Assembly: GCA_030440445.1 (NCBI GenBank)
Contig: CP098528.1
Location: forward strand, 2,356,001-2,420,000
DNA length: 64,000 nt
Direction of reading: 5' to 3'
Source: Halomonas sp. KG2
Lineage (GTDB): Bacteria; Pseudomonadota; Gammaproteobacteria; Pseudomonadales; Halomonadaceae
The notes under the pieces are model-generated. The model was not told the DNA's origin, ran no database searches, and saw nothing but the letters and a program-made list of their open reading frames with translations. Shown here piece after piece: positions 53,650-62,479 of the stretch. Numbering within the stretch: the first letter of the stretch is position 1; every line of letters begins with the position of its first letter. The translations under genes and the position numbers were made by a program.

Positions 53650-55242
53650 ATGAGCAAGAGAAATGCCGACATTGAGAAGTGGGATGTCGAAGACGCCCAA
53701 TTCTGGGAACAGGAAGGCAAGCACATCGCCAACCGCAATCTATGGATATCCATCCCCAGCCTGCTGATGGGATTCGCTGTCTGGATGATGTGGGGAATGA
53801 TTACCACCCAGATGCAGAACCTGGGTTTTTCGTTCACGGTTAACCAGCTATTTTCGCTAACAGCGCTTGCCGGTCTAGCAGGTGCCACACTACGCATCCC
53901 AGCATCGTTTATGATCCGCATCGCTGGCGGGCGTAACACTATCTTCCTGACCACCGCGCTATTGATGATCCCCGCTGCCGGCACTGGTATCGCCTTGATG
54001 AACCCAGGCACGCCGTTGTGGGTATTCCAGGCGTTGGCGCTACTTTCCGGTATCGGTGGCGGTAACTTTGCTTGTTCAATGAGCAACATTTCAACTTTTT
54101 ATCCCAGCAAACAGCAAGGTTACGCCCTGGGCATGAATGCAGGCCTCGGCAATTTCGGCGTCACTACCATGCAGATTGTCATCCCACTGGTAATGACCGT
54201 CGGCATTTTCGGCGCTATAGCCGGTTCGCCGATGGAATTGCAAAGCGCTAGCGGTACGTTGATTGGCCGAATCGAAGCAGGTACCGATACCTGGATCCAG
54301 AATGCTGGCTTTATCTGGCTTGTATTTCTGATCCCATTAGCGTTCGCCGGTTGGTTCGGCATGAATAATCTCCGCACTATTACGCCCAACCCTGGTTCTT
54401 CGCTTGCTGCTTTCAGCAAAATATTGGGCCTCTACGGCGTCGGTATGGTGACCGCGATTATCGGCATGTTGGCGCTAGGCTGGCTTAATATGTGGATTGC
54501 CTTGCCGCTAACCATTGTTCTAACCCTGGTGTTGTTGCGCCTGATTCCTGGCGATATCAAGCCCAATATCCAGAAGCAGTTCGCAATATTTTCCAATAAG
54601 CACACTTGGTCAATGACCATCCTCTACATTCTGACCTTCGGCTCCTTTATCGGCTTCTCTGCAGCCCTGCCGCTCTCTATCAACGTCATCTTCGGCAACA
54701 TGATGGAAGCCACTGCCGATGGCACGCTGATTCGCGTGGCCAACCCAGAGGCGCCCAGCGCTTTGACCTGGGCTTGGATAGGCCCGTTCGTGGGTGCGCT
54801 GATCCGCCCATTGGGCGGATGGATCTCCGACAAAGTGGGCGGCTCCATCGTTACCCAAATAATCTCTGCGATCATGGTGGTCGCCTCTATCGCCACCGGC
54901 TACGTGATGATGCAGGCCTATAACGCCACCGATCCTAATCAATTCTTTTGGCTATTCCTGCTGCTATTCATCGTGTTATTCGCTGCCAGTGGTATCGGCA
55001 ACGGCTCTACCTTCCGCAGCATCGGGGTGATTTTCGACCAACAGCAGAAAGGCCCGGTTCTTGGCTGGACCTCTGCCGTTGCGGCCTATGGCGCCTTCAT
55101 CGCCCCGCGGGTAATGGGCGAGCAAATCCAAGCCGGCACACCAGAACTTGCCATGTATGGCTTTGCGGTCTTCTACACCATCTGCCTGGTCATCAACTGG
55201 TGGTTCTATCTACGCAAGAGTGCCTACGTTAAGAACCCATGA
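53650..55242 (+). CDS. narK: NarK-type nitrate/nitrite transporter, copy 1
   Basis: A 530-residue MFS transporter with 12-14 helices. Features of the nitrate/nitrite porter branch: FAVWMMWGMITTQMQNLGFSF, ALLSGIGGGNFACSMSNISTFYPSKQQGYALGMNAGLGNFGVTTMQ with the nitrate signature-like Gly-rich segment, and GNGSTFRSIGVIF in the second half. Probably nitrate/nitrite antiport or nitrate/H+ symport across the inner membrane. A NarL box lies upstream; universal stress and second transporter genes follow. Confidence 0.9.
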   Translation: MSKRNADIEKWDVEDAQFWEQEGKHIANRNLWISIPSLLMGFAVWMMWGMITTQMQNLGFSFTVNQLFSLTALAGLAGATLRIPASFMIRIAGGRNTIFLTTALLMIPAAGTGIALMNPGTPLWVFQALALLSGIGGGNFACSMSNISTFYPSKQQGYALGMNAGLGNFGVTTMQIVIPLVMTVGIFGAIAGSPMELQSASGTLIGRIEAGTDTWIQNAGFIWLVFLIPLAFAGWFGMNNLRTITPNPGSSLAAFSKILGLYGVGMVTAIIGMLALGWLNMWIALPLTIVLTLVLLRLIPGDIKPNIQKQFAIFSNKHTWSMTILYILTFGSFIGFSAALPLSINVIFGNMMEATADGTLIRVANPEAPSALTWAWIGPFVGALIRPLGGWISDKVGGSIVTQIISAIMVVASIATGYVMMQAYNATDPNQFFWLFLLLFIVLFAASGIGNGSTFRSIGVIFDQQQKGPVLGWTSAVAAYGAFIAPRVMGEQIQAGTPELAMYGFAVFYTICLVINWWFYLRKSAYVKNP

Positions 55243-55326
55243 GCTACGTCCTAAATATGGCTTGCTTGTTTACGCCCGGAGCCAAGCTTCGGGTCTTGAT
55301 CCCCTACTCCACTGCGGGAGGACACC

Positions 55327-55785
55327 ATGAAAATCATGATCGCCTATGACGGTTCGCGAAACGCCAAGTTGGCTCTCGCTCAGGTCGTCAACATGTTCCG
55401 CTGTAACCAACCTCTGCTGGTACTGGTCGGCGTGGTGGAGAACCCGCTCGACGCTACCGATAACAACGAGGCGCTTTTTCAGCAGGAGCACGATGAGGTT
55501 AAACAGCACCTTCAAGAGGGTGTGGCGTTCGCTATCGGTGAGGGCTTCCAAGCCGAGCAGCTTCTCGCCGAGGGAGATGCACGCAAGATGCTGCTTCAGG
55601 CCACTCGCAAACTCTCGCCAGACCTACTGGTCATTGCCCGCCATAGCCATCAGCCGGACGGCGGCATCATCGCTAAGTCGTTGACTTATTTTGTTGATGA
55701 ACTCGACTACATGACGTTTGGCAGCGTCAGCTCGTTCCTGGCCCGGCGCGCCGAGTGCCCCTTATTGATTCTACCCAGCCCTTGA
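55327..55785 (+). CDS. Universal stress protein (UspA family)
   Basis: A 152-residue UspA-fold protein: KIMIAYDGSRNAKLALAQVVNMF at the N-terminus and ARKMLLQATRKLSPDLLVIARHSHQ, ending AECPLLILP. It probably forms a dimer and may bind ATP, although the usual GxxGx9GS pocket is weak (FGSVSSFLA). It is encoded between two nitrate transporter genes, so it is likely expressed under nitrate or low-oxygen conditions. AGGAG precedes the ATG. Confidence 0.85.
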   Translation: MKIMIAYDGSRNAKLALAQVVNMFRCNQPLLVLVGVVENPLDATDNNEALFQQEHDEVKQHLQEGVAFAIGEGFQAEQLLAEGDARKMLLQATRKLSPDLLVIARHSHQPDGGIIAKSLTYFVDELDYMTFGSVSSFLARRAECPLLILPSP

Positions 55786-55843
55786 GCAGCCCCTACCCCT
55801 CCTTTTGGTACAAACCACCTTTGGGACACAGGACGATACGACC

Positions 55844-57337
55844 ATGAAAGTTTCCGCTGTATTCAAGTTTCGCAGCCCTGAGATTCGGGCCTTGCACCTG
55901 ACCTGGATTGCCTTCTTTATTACCTTTTACGTGTGGTTCAACATGGCGCCGCTCGCGTCGAGCATGCTCAAGAGCGTCAACTGGCTGACCACGGATGATC
56001 TCAAGCTGTTCGCCATCTGCAACGTCGCCTTAACGATTCCCGCGCGCATCATCGTTGGCATGGCACTGGATCGGTTCGGCCCGCGACGGGTGTTCTCGGT
56101 GCTCATGGTAACGATGTCGCTACCGGCGCTGGCGTTTGCTTTCGGTAACAGCATGACGCAGTTGCTCGTAGCACGCCTGATACTGAGTTCGATTGGCGCC
56201 AGCTTCGTGGTCGGTATCCACATGACGGCGCTGTGGTTCAAGCCCAAGGACATCGGCTTCGCCGAAGGCTTCTACGCTGGCTGGGGTAACTTCGGCTCCG
56301 CCGTCGCGGCCATGTCGCTGCCGACCATCGCCCTGAGCATGTACGGCGGCGCCGATGGCTGGCGCTGGGCCATCGCCCAGAGCGCTATTGTTATGGCCGC
56401 TTACGGTATTTACTACTGGTTCGCGATTACCGATGGCCCGGATGCCCAGGCGCACCGTAAGCCACGCAAATCCGCCGCCATGGAAGTGAGCTCTTGGGGC
56501 GATATGATCAAGCTGATCATCTGGACGATCCCACTGGTTGGCGTACTCGCCATCCTGGTCTGGCGCATCCAGTATATGGGCTATTTATCAGTTACCGGTG
56601 CGACCATCGCTTATCTAGCCATTATCACGATCGTCATCTATCAAATTGTTCAGATCCTGAGAGTCAACCTACCGATCCTGCGCAAGGGCGTACCGGAAGA
56701 TGATAAGTACTCATTCAACAGCGTAGCAGCGCTTAACAGCACCTATTTTGCCAACTTTGGCGCTGAACTGGCCGTAGTGTCGATGCTGCCCATGTTCTTT
56801 GAGGAGACTTGGGGGCTAAATGCCGCTACGGCTGGCCTGATCGCTGCGTCATTCGCGTTCGTCAACTTGGTGGCGCGCCCCATGGGCGGCATGGTTTCCG
56901 ACCGCATGGGTAACCGGCGTTTTGTGATGCTGTGCTACATGTTTGGCATTAGCGTTGGGTTCTTGCTGATGGCCATGCTCAATTCGAGTTGGCCGCTCAT
57001 TCTGGCCATTGCGGTGACCATTGGCACCTCGATTTTCGTGCAAGGGGCTGAGGGGGCAACCTTCGGTATCATTCCCTCCATCAAGCGCCGCATCACTGGG
57101 CAGATATCCGGTATGGCCGGCGCCTACGGTAATGTTGGCGCGGTGGTTTACCTCACCATCTTCACGTTCGTCACACCATCGCAGTTCTTCTACATCATCG
57201 CGACAGGCGCCTTTATCAGTTGGATAATCTGCTTGGTGTGGCTCAAGGAGCCGGAAGGCGCTTTCGATGACGAGTACTACGTCTCTTCTGTTGATAGAGA
57301 CATCGAAGAACAGGCTTTACAGAGTGCCAAGCACTAA
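55844..57337 (+). CDS. narK: NarK-type nitrate/nitrite transporter, copy 2
   Basis: A 497-residue MFS transporter. Seen: LTWIAFFITFYVWFNMAPLAS, the DRFGPRR loop-2 motif, SFVVGIHMTALWFKPKDIGFAEGFYAGWGNFGSAVAAM with the NNP-type signature, GRPMGGMVSDRMGNRR-like loop, and FGIIPSIKRRITGQISGMAGAYGNVGAV. It is clearly different from copy 1, so a division of labour (NarK1-type nitrate/H+ symport versus NarK2-type nitrate/nitrite antiport) is likely. A TACCCCT heptamer lies just upstream. The start MKVSAVF is preferred over one 13 codons earlier. Confidence 0.9.
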   Translation: MKVSAVFKFRSPEIRALHLTWIAFFITFYVWFNMAPLASSMLKSVNWLTTDDLKLFAICNVALTIPARIIVGMALDRFGPRRVFSVLMVTMSLPALAFAFGNSMTQLLVARLILSSIGASFVVGIHMTALWFKPKDIGFAEGFYAGWGNFGSAVAAMSLPTIALSMYGGADGWRWAIAQSAIVMAAYGIYYWFAITDGPDAQAHRKPRKSAAMEVSSWGDMIKLIIWTIPLVGVLAILVWRIQYMGYLSVTGATIAYLAIITIVIYQIVQILRVNLPILRKGVPEDDKYSFNSVAALNSTYFANFGAELAVVSMLPMFFEETWGLNAATAGLIAASFAFVNLVARPMGGMVSDRMGNRRFVMLCYMFGISVGFLLMAMLNSSWPLILAIAVTIGTSIFVQGAEGATFGIIPSIKRRITGQISGMAGAYGNVGAVVYLTIFTFVTPSQFFYIIATGAFISWIICLVWLKEPEGAFDDEYYVSSVDRDIEEQALQSAKH

Positions 57338-57525
57338 ACGTTAGCATCATCTGTAGCATCACGGCACTGTTCGCGTCGATTGGATTCGGACAGTGCCTCT
57401 ATTGGTCGACATCTAACCGAAATGCCATACAGCACTCTTAAGAGCTATACACGGCGATCGCCCCTATCATTTCTGACAAGGGTACGGAATGCATACTGGC
57501 TATATTAAGCCTTCTAAGTTCTGCA

Positions 57526-57942
57526 TTAAGTGGACTTATTCCAGCCAGGAAATGGCGCATCTTCCTGCAAATGACGCAATTCAGGTTGATGAGCTTCAGC
57601 AATCTGCGTTACCCGATTCACGCCCTCTTCCAATAAATGCACTTCTATTTGGCGGCGATCCTCACGCCCTTGCCGCCGCACAACCAGCGACAGTTGCTCA
57701 CAGCGGTCGACTAGCGCCACCACTCCATGATGTTTTGATTGAAGCCGCTCAGCAAGTTCTCCCACCGTTGCCCAATCTCTGCCATGGAAACCACGAAGAT
57801 GTAGCAATAGTTGATACTGCAATGGCGTCAGCCCATAGCGGCGACAGATATCTTCACTATGGCGAAGAAAACAACGTAATCGGTAACGGAACTGTGATAA
57901 CCGCTCAAAGTCGTTCTTATCAAGCATTTGTTTTTTATTCAT
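57526..57942 (-). CDS. MarR family transcriptional regulator
   Basis: A 138-residue winged-helix protein (YGLTPLQYQLLLHLRGFHGRDWATVGELAERLQSKHHGVVALVDRCEQLSLVVRRQGREDRRQIEVHL), with the wing residues Arg-x-Asp-Arg-Arg intact. It is divergent from the second Yip1-like gene, whose promoter carries an ATATCA/TGATAT palindrome 70 bases away, making it a candidate regulator of that gene (inference). Confidence 0.85.
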   Translation of the reverse strand: MNKKQMLDKNDFERLSQFRYRLRCFLRHSEDICRRYGLTPLQYQLLLHLRGFHGRDWATVGELAERLQSKHHGVVALVDRCEQLSLVVRRQGREDRRQIEVHLLEEGVNRVTQIAEAHQPELRHLQEDAPFPGWNKST

Positions 57943-58012
57943 ATTCCAATTCTCTTAACCACGTATTCAACTATCGCTTACTTGCTAATTTATCACGCCT
58001 TTAAAATAAAAA

Positions 58013-58029
58013 ATATCACACCATGATAT
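58013..58029. promoter_or_regulatory. ATATCA-CACCA-TGATAT palindrome upstream of the second Yip1-like gene
   Basis: A perfect 6-bp dyad with a 5-base spacer, 40 bases before the gene. A near-identical site lies upstream of the first copy at 48103. Confidence 0.6.
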
Positions 58030-58067
58030 AAATATCCATTGAGATGACACCTCCAAGGAGACCTGGA

Positions 58068-58634
58068 ATGAGAGCACTCACATTTCTCAAATTACCATTT
58101 AACCATCGTGAAGGCTGGAAAGAGTTACAGGCTTCCCGCCCCTCTATTTCTTTACTAGCGTGGCGGGTAGTTTTACCCATGTCACTCTTGCCGCCAGTAC
58201 TGCTCTATTATGCGGGCACCCATTACGGCGATACATTTATGACGGGGTTTGCTGACCGAGAGTGGCGTTTTATCACCACCATTATTTTCCTTGCAGAGAT
58301 AGTGAGTTTTTTCGTTATCGGGTGGGTAATCTACGCTGTAGTCAATGGAACTGAAGAGCTATCTATTAGCTATCAAGATGCCTATTTACTTGCCGGGCTT
58401 GCACCACTGCCTTTATTTGCCTCGTCGTTGGCACTCTTGGTACCCAACTTATTTTTTAATGTCGTGGTTATACTTAGCGGGCTGGGCATCTCTTGCAGCT
58501 TGATTTACCACGGCTTACAAGCACTCTGTACGCAGCAAGAAGTTGATGTTGCTACTATCTCAGCCACTTACACAATTATGGCTGCCAGTGCTCTGGGATG
58601 GGGTATTTTATTTGCTGTTATCTGGGCTTACTAA
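58068..58634 (+). CDS. Yip1-like five-helix membrane protein, copy 2
   Basis: A 188-residue paralogue of the protein at 48163, with about five helices. The two match closely at LPMSLLPPVxLYYAGTHYGD, GFADRxWRFITTI and ISCSLIYHGLQALC. The chosen ATG (MRALTFLKLPFNH) has AAGGAG upstream and aligns with copy 1; an in-frame start eight codons earlier overlaps the operator region. Divergent MarR gene on one side, a DUF488 gene on the other. Confidence 0.75.
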   Translation: MRALTFLKLPFNHREGWKELQASRPSISLLAWRVVLPMSLLPPVLLYYAGTHYGDTFMTGFADREWRFITTIIFLAEIVSFFVIGWVIYAVVNGTEELSISYQDAYLLAGLAPLPLFASSLALLVPNLFFNVVVILSGLGISCSLIYHGLQALCTQQEVDVATISATYTIMAASALGWGILFAVIWAY

Positions 58635-58668
58635 GCTATTGCCATTTGAAGGCGTGTAACCAAACGGC

Positions 58669-59100
58669 CTAACGCTGGGAAGTGGGTAACGTGTGTGCCA
58701 GGCAGGGAGAGGAGCAAAATTCACGATCACTCGCGTCTTCCTCTGCAAGCGCTAATAGCGTCAGTTCTTTTATTACCGAAAGGTGGGAATCGTCAATTTG
58801 ACGAGCGGCAGTGAGTAGGGTCACTCGCCCCACTCGTGCGAATCTCATTAAAGGCAGTAGCTTATCAGGGCACGCCTTCAGCTCACGTCTGTATCGCTCA
58901 AGAAAGAGGGATTTACTGATTTTTTGCTGACGATACTGACGGTATAGTTGAGATGCAGGTGCTATCTCCGGGTACCATTCATTCAGTGCCAGGAAACTTG
59001 AAGACAACCCGTTAGGGTATAAACGATCAACCAACACTCGAGTGCCGTCGTGCTCACCCATCGGCACATATATATGCTTAAGCGTTATTTCATATGACAT
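58669..59100 (-). CDS. DUF488 family protein, copy 2, with extended tail
   Basis: A 143-residue paralogue of the DUF488 protein at 48799: ITLKHIYVPMGEHDGTRVLVDRLYPNGLSSSFLALNEWYPEIAPASQLYRQYRQQKIS, then RVTLLTAARQIDDSHLSVIKEL. It is more divergent, runs convergent to its Yip1-like neighbour instead of downstream of it, and has an extra 25-residue C-terminal end. The trailing Cys-containing tail (EFCSSPCLAH) has no match in copy 1. Function unknown. Confidence 0.75.
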   Translation of the reverse strand: MSYEITLKHIYVPMGEHDGTRVLVDRLYPNGLSSSFLALNEWYPEIAPASQLYRQYRQQKISKSLFLERYRRELKACPDKLLPLMRFARVGRVTLLTAARQIDDSHLSVIKELTLLALAEEDASDREFCSSPCLAHTLPTSQR

Positions 59101-59695
59101 CGATTACATACCTCTGCCAGTGCGCTCATGGCTTCAGCGAGTACCTTATATAAATAACAGCATAGCAGCGATGCCCGACAAATTAACTAACAGAAAATCA
59201 GGCATATAGTGAGGGATATAGCTTTGTAGCAATATAGAAAGCGTCCAGACTGCGTTTCGAAAAACACAACAGCATCTGAATACTTAAAATAAAAACCAGT
59301 ATCAAACTACGACGACAACAATCAGTACGCTAATAGCCTTTTTGCGCTAACAAGTTTGCAGCGATTTTTGACGCGGGAACGATGGGCATTACTTCCATGA
59401 ATGGCATCACTATTTCTATAGCAATGTTACCAAGAAATAATCTATACCAGTGATTTCAGGTAAAAATCAGCACTAGAAATGGAGGCGGCCCCAAAAGCCA
59501 CATCCCGGCACACGCAGCCACCACTACCGAGTCGCTTTCCGCGCGCCCTAGCAATTGATTTATATAGAAATTAAAGCCTTCACTAGTTAGCGATTACTTC
59601 CCAACAAACTGCCCAGATTGTGCCTAAAAATATCCATTTTGTATCACCAATCTGGTCCCAAAATTGATGCCTTTGAAACCGGTGATTTTCAACCC
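59101..59695. other. Gene-poor stretch with possible decayed coding remnants
   Basis: No full gene is supported. On the minus strand near 59456-59590 a 40-codon open stretch reads FYINQLLGRAESDSV then a hydrophobic VVVAACAGMWLLGPPP segment, which looks like the end of a membrane protein without its beginning. Beside the IS, a second stretch (59583-59695) reads FWDQIGDTKWIFLGTIW and ends at the IS edge, another possible fragment. Confidence 0.3.
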
Positions 59696-59715
59696 AGTTG
59701 TCCAAATGGCTGCGC

Positions 59716-60776
59716 TTAAGCAGCCTGTTGATTACGCTCGATTTCGTGCATTTTTCCCGGGTTAAGCGAGACTGGGCCGGTGACTTCCCAGTTTCGAGTG
59801 TGGCCCGACCAGCGTTGCGGATGTCGCTGCTTCGCACGTTGGTATACCGCGTTCCGGCGTTCCAGGCGCTCTTGGTCTACGCCGCGATGACGGTCCGCTG
59901 GCGTGACATACTGGATGCCACTGTGCAGGTGCTGTTCGTTGTAAGCCCGCTCGAACGCTAGCATCCATTCTCGTACCGCGCCCAGCGATGCGAAGCCCTT
60001 GGTGGGCCACGCTGGACAGTATTTGACGGTACGGAACAGCGCTTCCGAGTAAGGGTTATCATTGCTTACTCTCGGCCGACTGTAAGACATCAACATGCCC
60101 AGCTCTGTTAGCCTCGCTTTGAGCGTATAGGAGGTCATCGGTGCTCCGTTATCAGAGTGCAGTACTGGCGGCTGATGCCAGCAACCTTCTCGCAGCAAGG
60201 CACGTTCCAAAAGCTGTTTAGCCAACTCGCCCGATTCCGTGTCGTGGACTTCCCAAGCAATGATTTTGCGGCTGTAGATATCCATGATCAGGTAAAGATA
60301 CCAGTGCTGACCTCGCACAACGGAGGCACAATAACTGATGTCCCAGCTCCAGACCTGGTTTGGCCCTGTAGCCGTAAAGCTAGTCGGCTCGGGGACTGAA
60401 CGACGTGGTTTCATACGGCCACGATGGTGCTGCTGATGATGCTTTTTCAAGACCCGATAAAACGACGATTCGGAGGCCAGATAGACGCCTTCGTCGGCCA
60501 ATAAAGGAACGATTTGAGACGGCGGCAAGCTCTGATACTCGGGGCGATGGCACGTGTTCAAAATGGCTTGCTCTTCCTCATGCGTCAGCTGATGCGGCTG
60601 CCTGTGTTGCCCTGCATGTGGACGCTGATCCTCGACAATAGCGCCGCGCTCAGATCGCCACCGCTTCAGTGTGCGTTCGCTTATGCCGATCACGGCAGCC
60701 GCTTGATAACGGGACGCGCCACCCATAACCGCTTCGTCAAATAGCGCGATGAGCCTTGCACGTTCCTTTAGAGGCG
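59716..60776 (-). CDS. IS3-type transposase OrfB (DDE core)
   Basis: The integrase-core part of the transposase: GPNQVWSWDISYCASV (first Asp), PVLHSDNGAPMTSYTLK (second Asp), NDNPYSEALFRTVKYCP (Glu), with an N-terminal HTH (RYQAAAVIGISERTLKRWRSE). The frame stays open back to 60993, overlapping orfA in the -1 frame, as expected when OrfAB is made by frameshifting; the stand-alone start is not certain. Catalytic residues are intact. Confidence 0.85.
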
Positions 60777-61343
60777 TTAGTCGTCCTCGCCGCTGTCCGG
60801 ATCCTCGCCGTACAAGGCTTCGAGCTTTTTTGAAAGCACCAGCAACGACGTTGTTTCTGCCAGCACCTTGTCTTTGCGCCGTACTTCCGCTTTGAGCTGC
60901 TTGATGGTCTTTCGGTCTTCTTTGCGCTGTTTCTGCGCTGCTTTTGCCTGCTCTTCTTGCCGACCAGCTCCTTCGAGACAAGCGGCTTTCCATTGCTGGA
61001 TTTGCTCGGGATAAAGGCCTTTTTCACGACAGTAAGCGCCAAGCTCTGTTTCTGACATCGTCGCGGTTTCGATGACAACGGCTAGCTTGGCGTCAGGTGA
61101 CCATTCGTTGTCGCCTTGGGTGTAACCCGGCACAGGCACTCCTTTTTCTCGACACTGTTTTAACCAACTATACAGCGTCGCGTTGGAGATGCCTTCTTCC
61201 GTTGCTACCGACGCCACACTGCGATTGTGGGGCGGCAATAACTTTTTCAGGATGGCGGCTTTACGCTCTTCAGAATAACGTGGCACATGAATTCCATACC
61301 GCTCCCTCTGGACTGAGTTTAGGCGATATCGCCAACCGGACAA
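60777..61343 (-). CDS. IS3-type transposase OrfA
   Basis: A DNA-binding protein of up to 188 residues, longer than the usual IS3 OrfA. HTH modules in PRYSEERKAAILKKLLPPHNRSVASVATEEGISNATLYSWLKQCREKG and again in TMSETELGAYCREKGLYPEQIQQWK, then a long charged helix (QAKAAQKQRKEDRKTIKQLKAEVRRKDKVLAETTSLLVLSKKLEAL) that could form a zipper. A GTG start near 61286 would be equally plausible. Ends Ser-Gly-Glu-Asp-Asp. Confidence 0.8.
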   Translation of the reverse strand: MSGWRYRLNSVQRERYGIHVPRYSEERKAAILKKLLPPHNRSVASVATEEGISNATLYSWLKQCREKGVPVPGYTQGDNEWSPDAKLAVVIETATMSETELGAYCREKGLYPEQIQQWKAACLEGAGRQEEQAKAAQKQRKEDRKTIKQLKAEVRRKDKVLAETTSLLVLSKKLEALYGEDPDSGEDD

Positions 61344-61601
61344 CTAGGCTGACAGAGGGGGAAACCGTCAGCAAAGAATTCTAAAAGCCTATCGTCTACC
61401 ACTAGACTCATATCAAAAATTTCAAGCGCCCTCTCCCAAATACGATATGAGCACGGACAAGCACACAAGCAGACTTTGAGTTTTTGCTTAGTGAAAGCAT
61501 AGGGCACTGGCATATGGCATCCCTATGCTAGTGCTTACTTTTCTATGTAATTTTTTCTAAAATTCATATCTCCTTATCAGTTACGTGCACAGCCACGAAT
61601 T

Positions 61602-62186
61602 TCATTTCAAAGCACGCAGCACAGCAGACGCCCCACGGCCAGCCATAGCAGCCGTTTTCCTAATCCTAAAGCCCATCTCACGTAGTTCTTTAATCTTTCT
61701 ATGTAGCTCCTCGTCTACTGGCCGTCCCCTGTAAACACCTTGAGCCTTTGCCTTATCAATTCGTTCGACTTGTCTTCTACGTCTGTCGTCATAATCCTTG
61801 CGATCAACAGCGGCAAGCATATCCATTAGCATGGATAAAGCGTCAAGCATTCGCCCTGTGAAATCATCGCTGGTGTTTACGGTCATAGCTACATGGCTAA
61901 TTGGCAGATCAAGGCTGATCACACGTAGACCGACGCCACGTATAGCAGCTTTCAGCTTGTCCCAATCGGCTTTTGTGAGGCGTGTAAGGCAATCAACCTG
62001 TCCAATTAGAAGTATGTCCCCTGCTTGCGCATCATCAATCGTGCCAGTTCTGTACGGTCAGACGTGGTGCCACTAGCATTCTCGATGTACCAAGACGCTA
62101 CCTTTGTTATCGTGTGTAAAAGCTTCTAAAATCTCCCTCGCACGGCTAGCATTTTGGTCTTCGGTTGAGGCACGAATAAAGGACAT
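61602..62186 (-). pseudogene. Frameshifted serine recombinase (resolvase/invertase)
   Basis: A recombinase broken by at least two frameshifts and a nonsense codon. The start reads MSFIRASTEDQNASRAREILEAF (catalytic Ser region), another frame gives ASWYIENASGTTSDRTELARL, and the original frame resumes with DDAQAGDILLIGQVDCLTRLTKADWDKL and continues to the C-terminal HTH. The usual Arg of EQVDRLSRL is Cys here. Only the last 106 residues form an open frame. A relic of an integrated element beside the HEPN gene. Confidence 0.75.
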
Positions 62187-62479
62187 ACTGATAGGTTCCA
62201 AACTGACTTTTTTCGTTGAGCCATACCTAATAGAATACGTCAAACATAAGTCTACACCATGTCCATAAATAGAGATTGAAAACTAAAATTAATCATTTAT
62301 TATAAATATAGCAATTAATCACATCAACTCATAAAAATCACAAAAAGCACTTTTCTTTTGGCATCTATAGAGACTCGAAGCATAAGTTATGAATAAAACA
62401 AAATAAATATCTAGAAACTAAAATAACAGCGTTTCACATGCTAAACTTAATAAGTATCCAAACAAAAAAGGAGTTAAAA

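Larger units (their letters stand above)
59696..61345 (-). mobile_element. IS3-type insertion sequence with long orfA
   Basis: An orfA/orfB pair flanked by AGTTGTCCAAATGGC (left) and the inverted AGTTGTCCGGTTGGC (right), the likely terminal repeats. No target-site duplication was found. The element is about 1650 bases. Confidence 0.7.
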
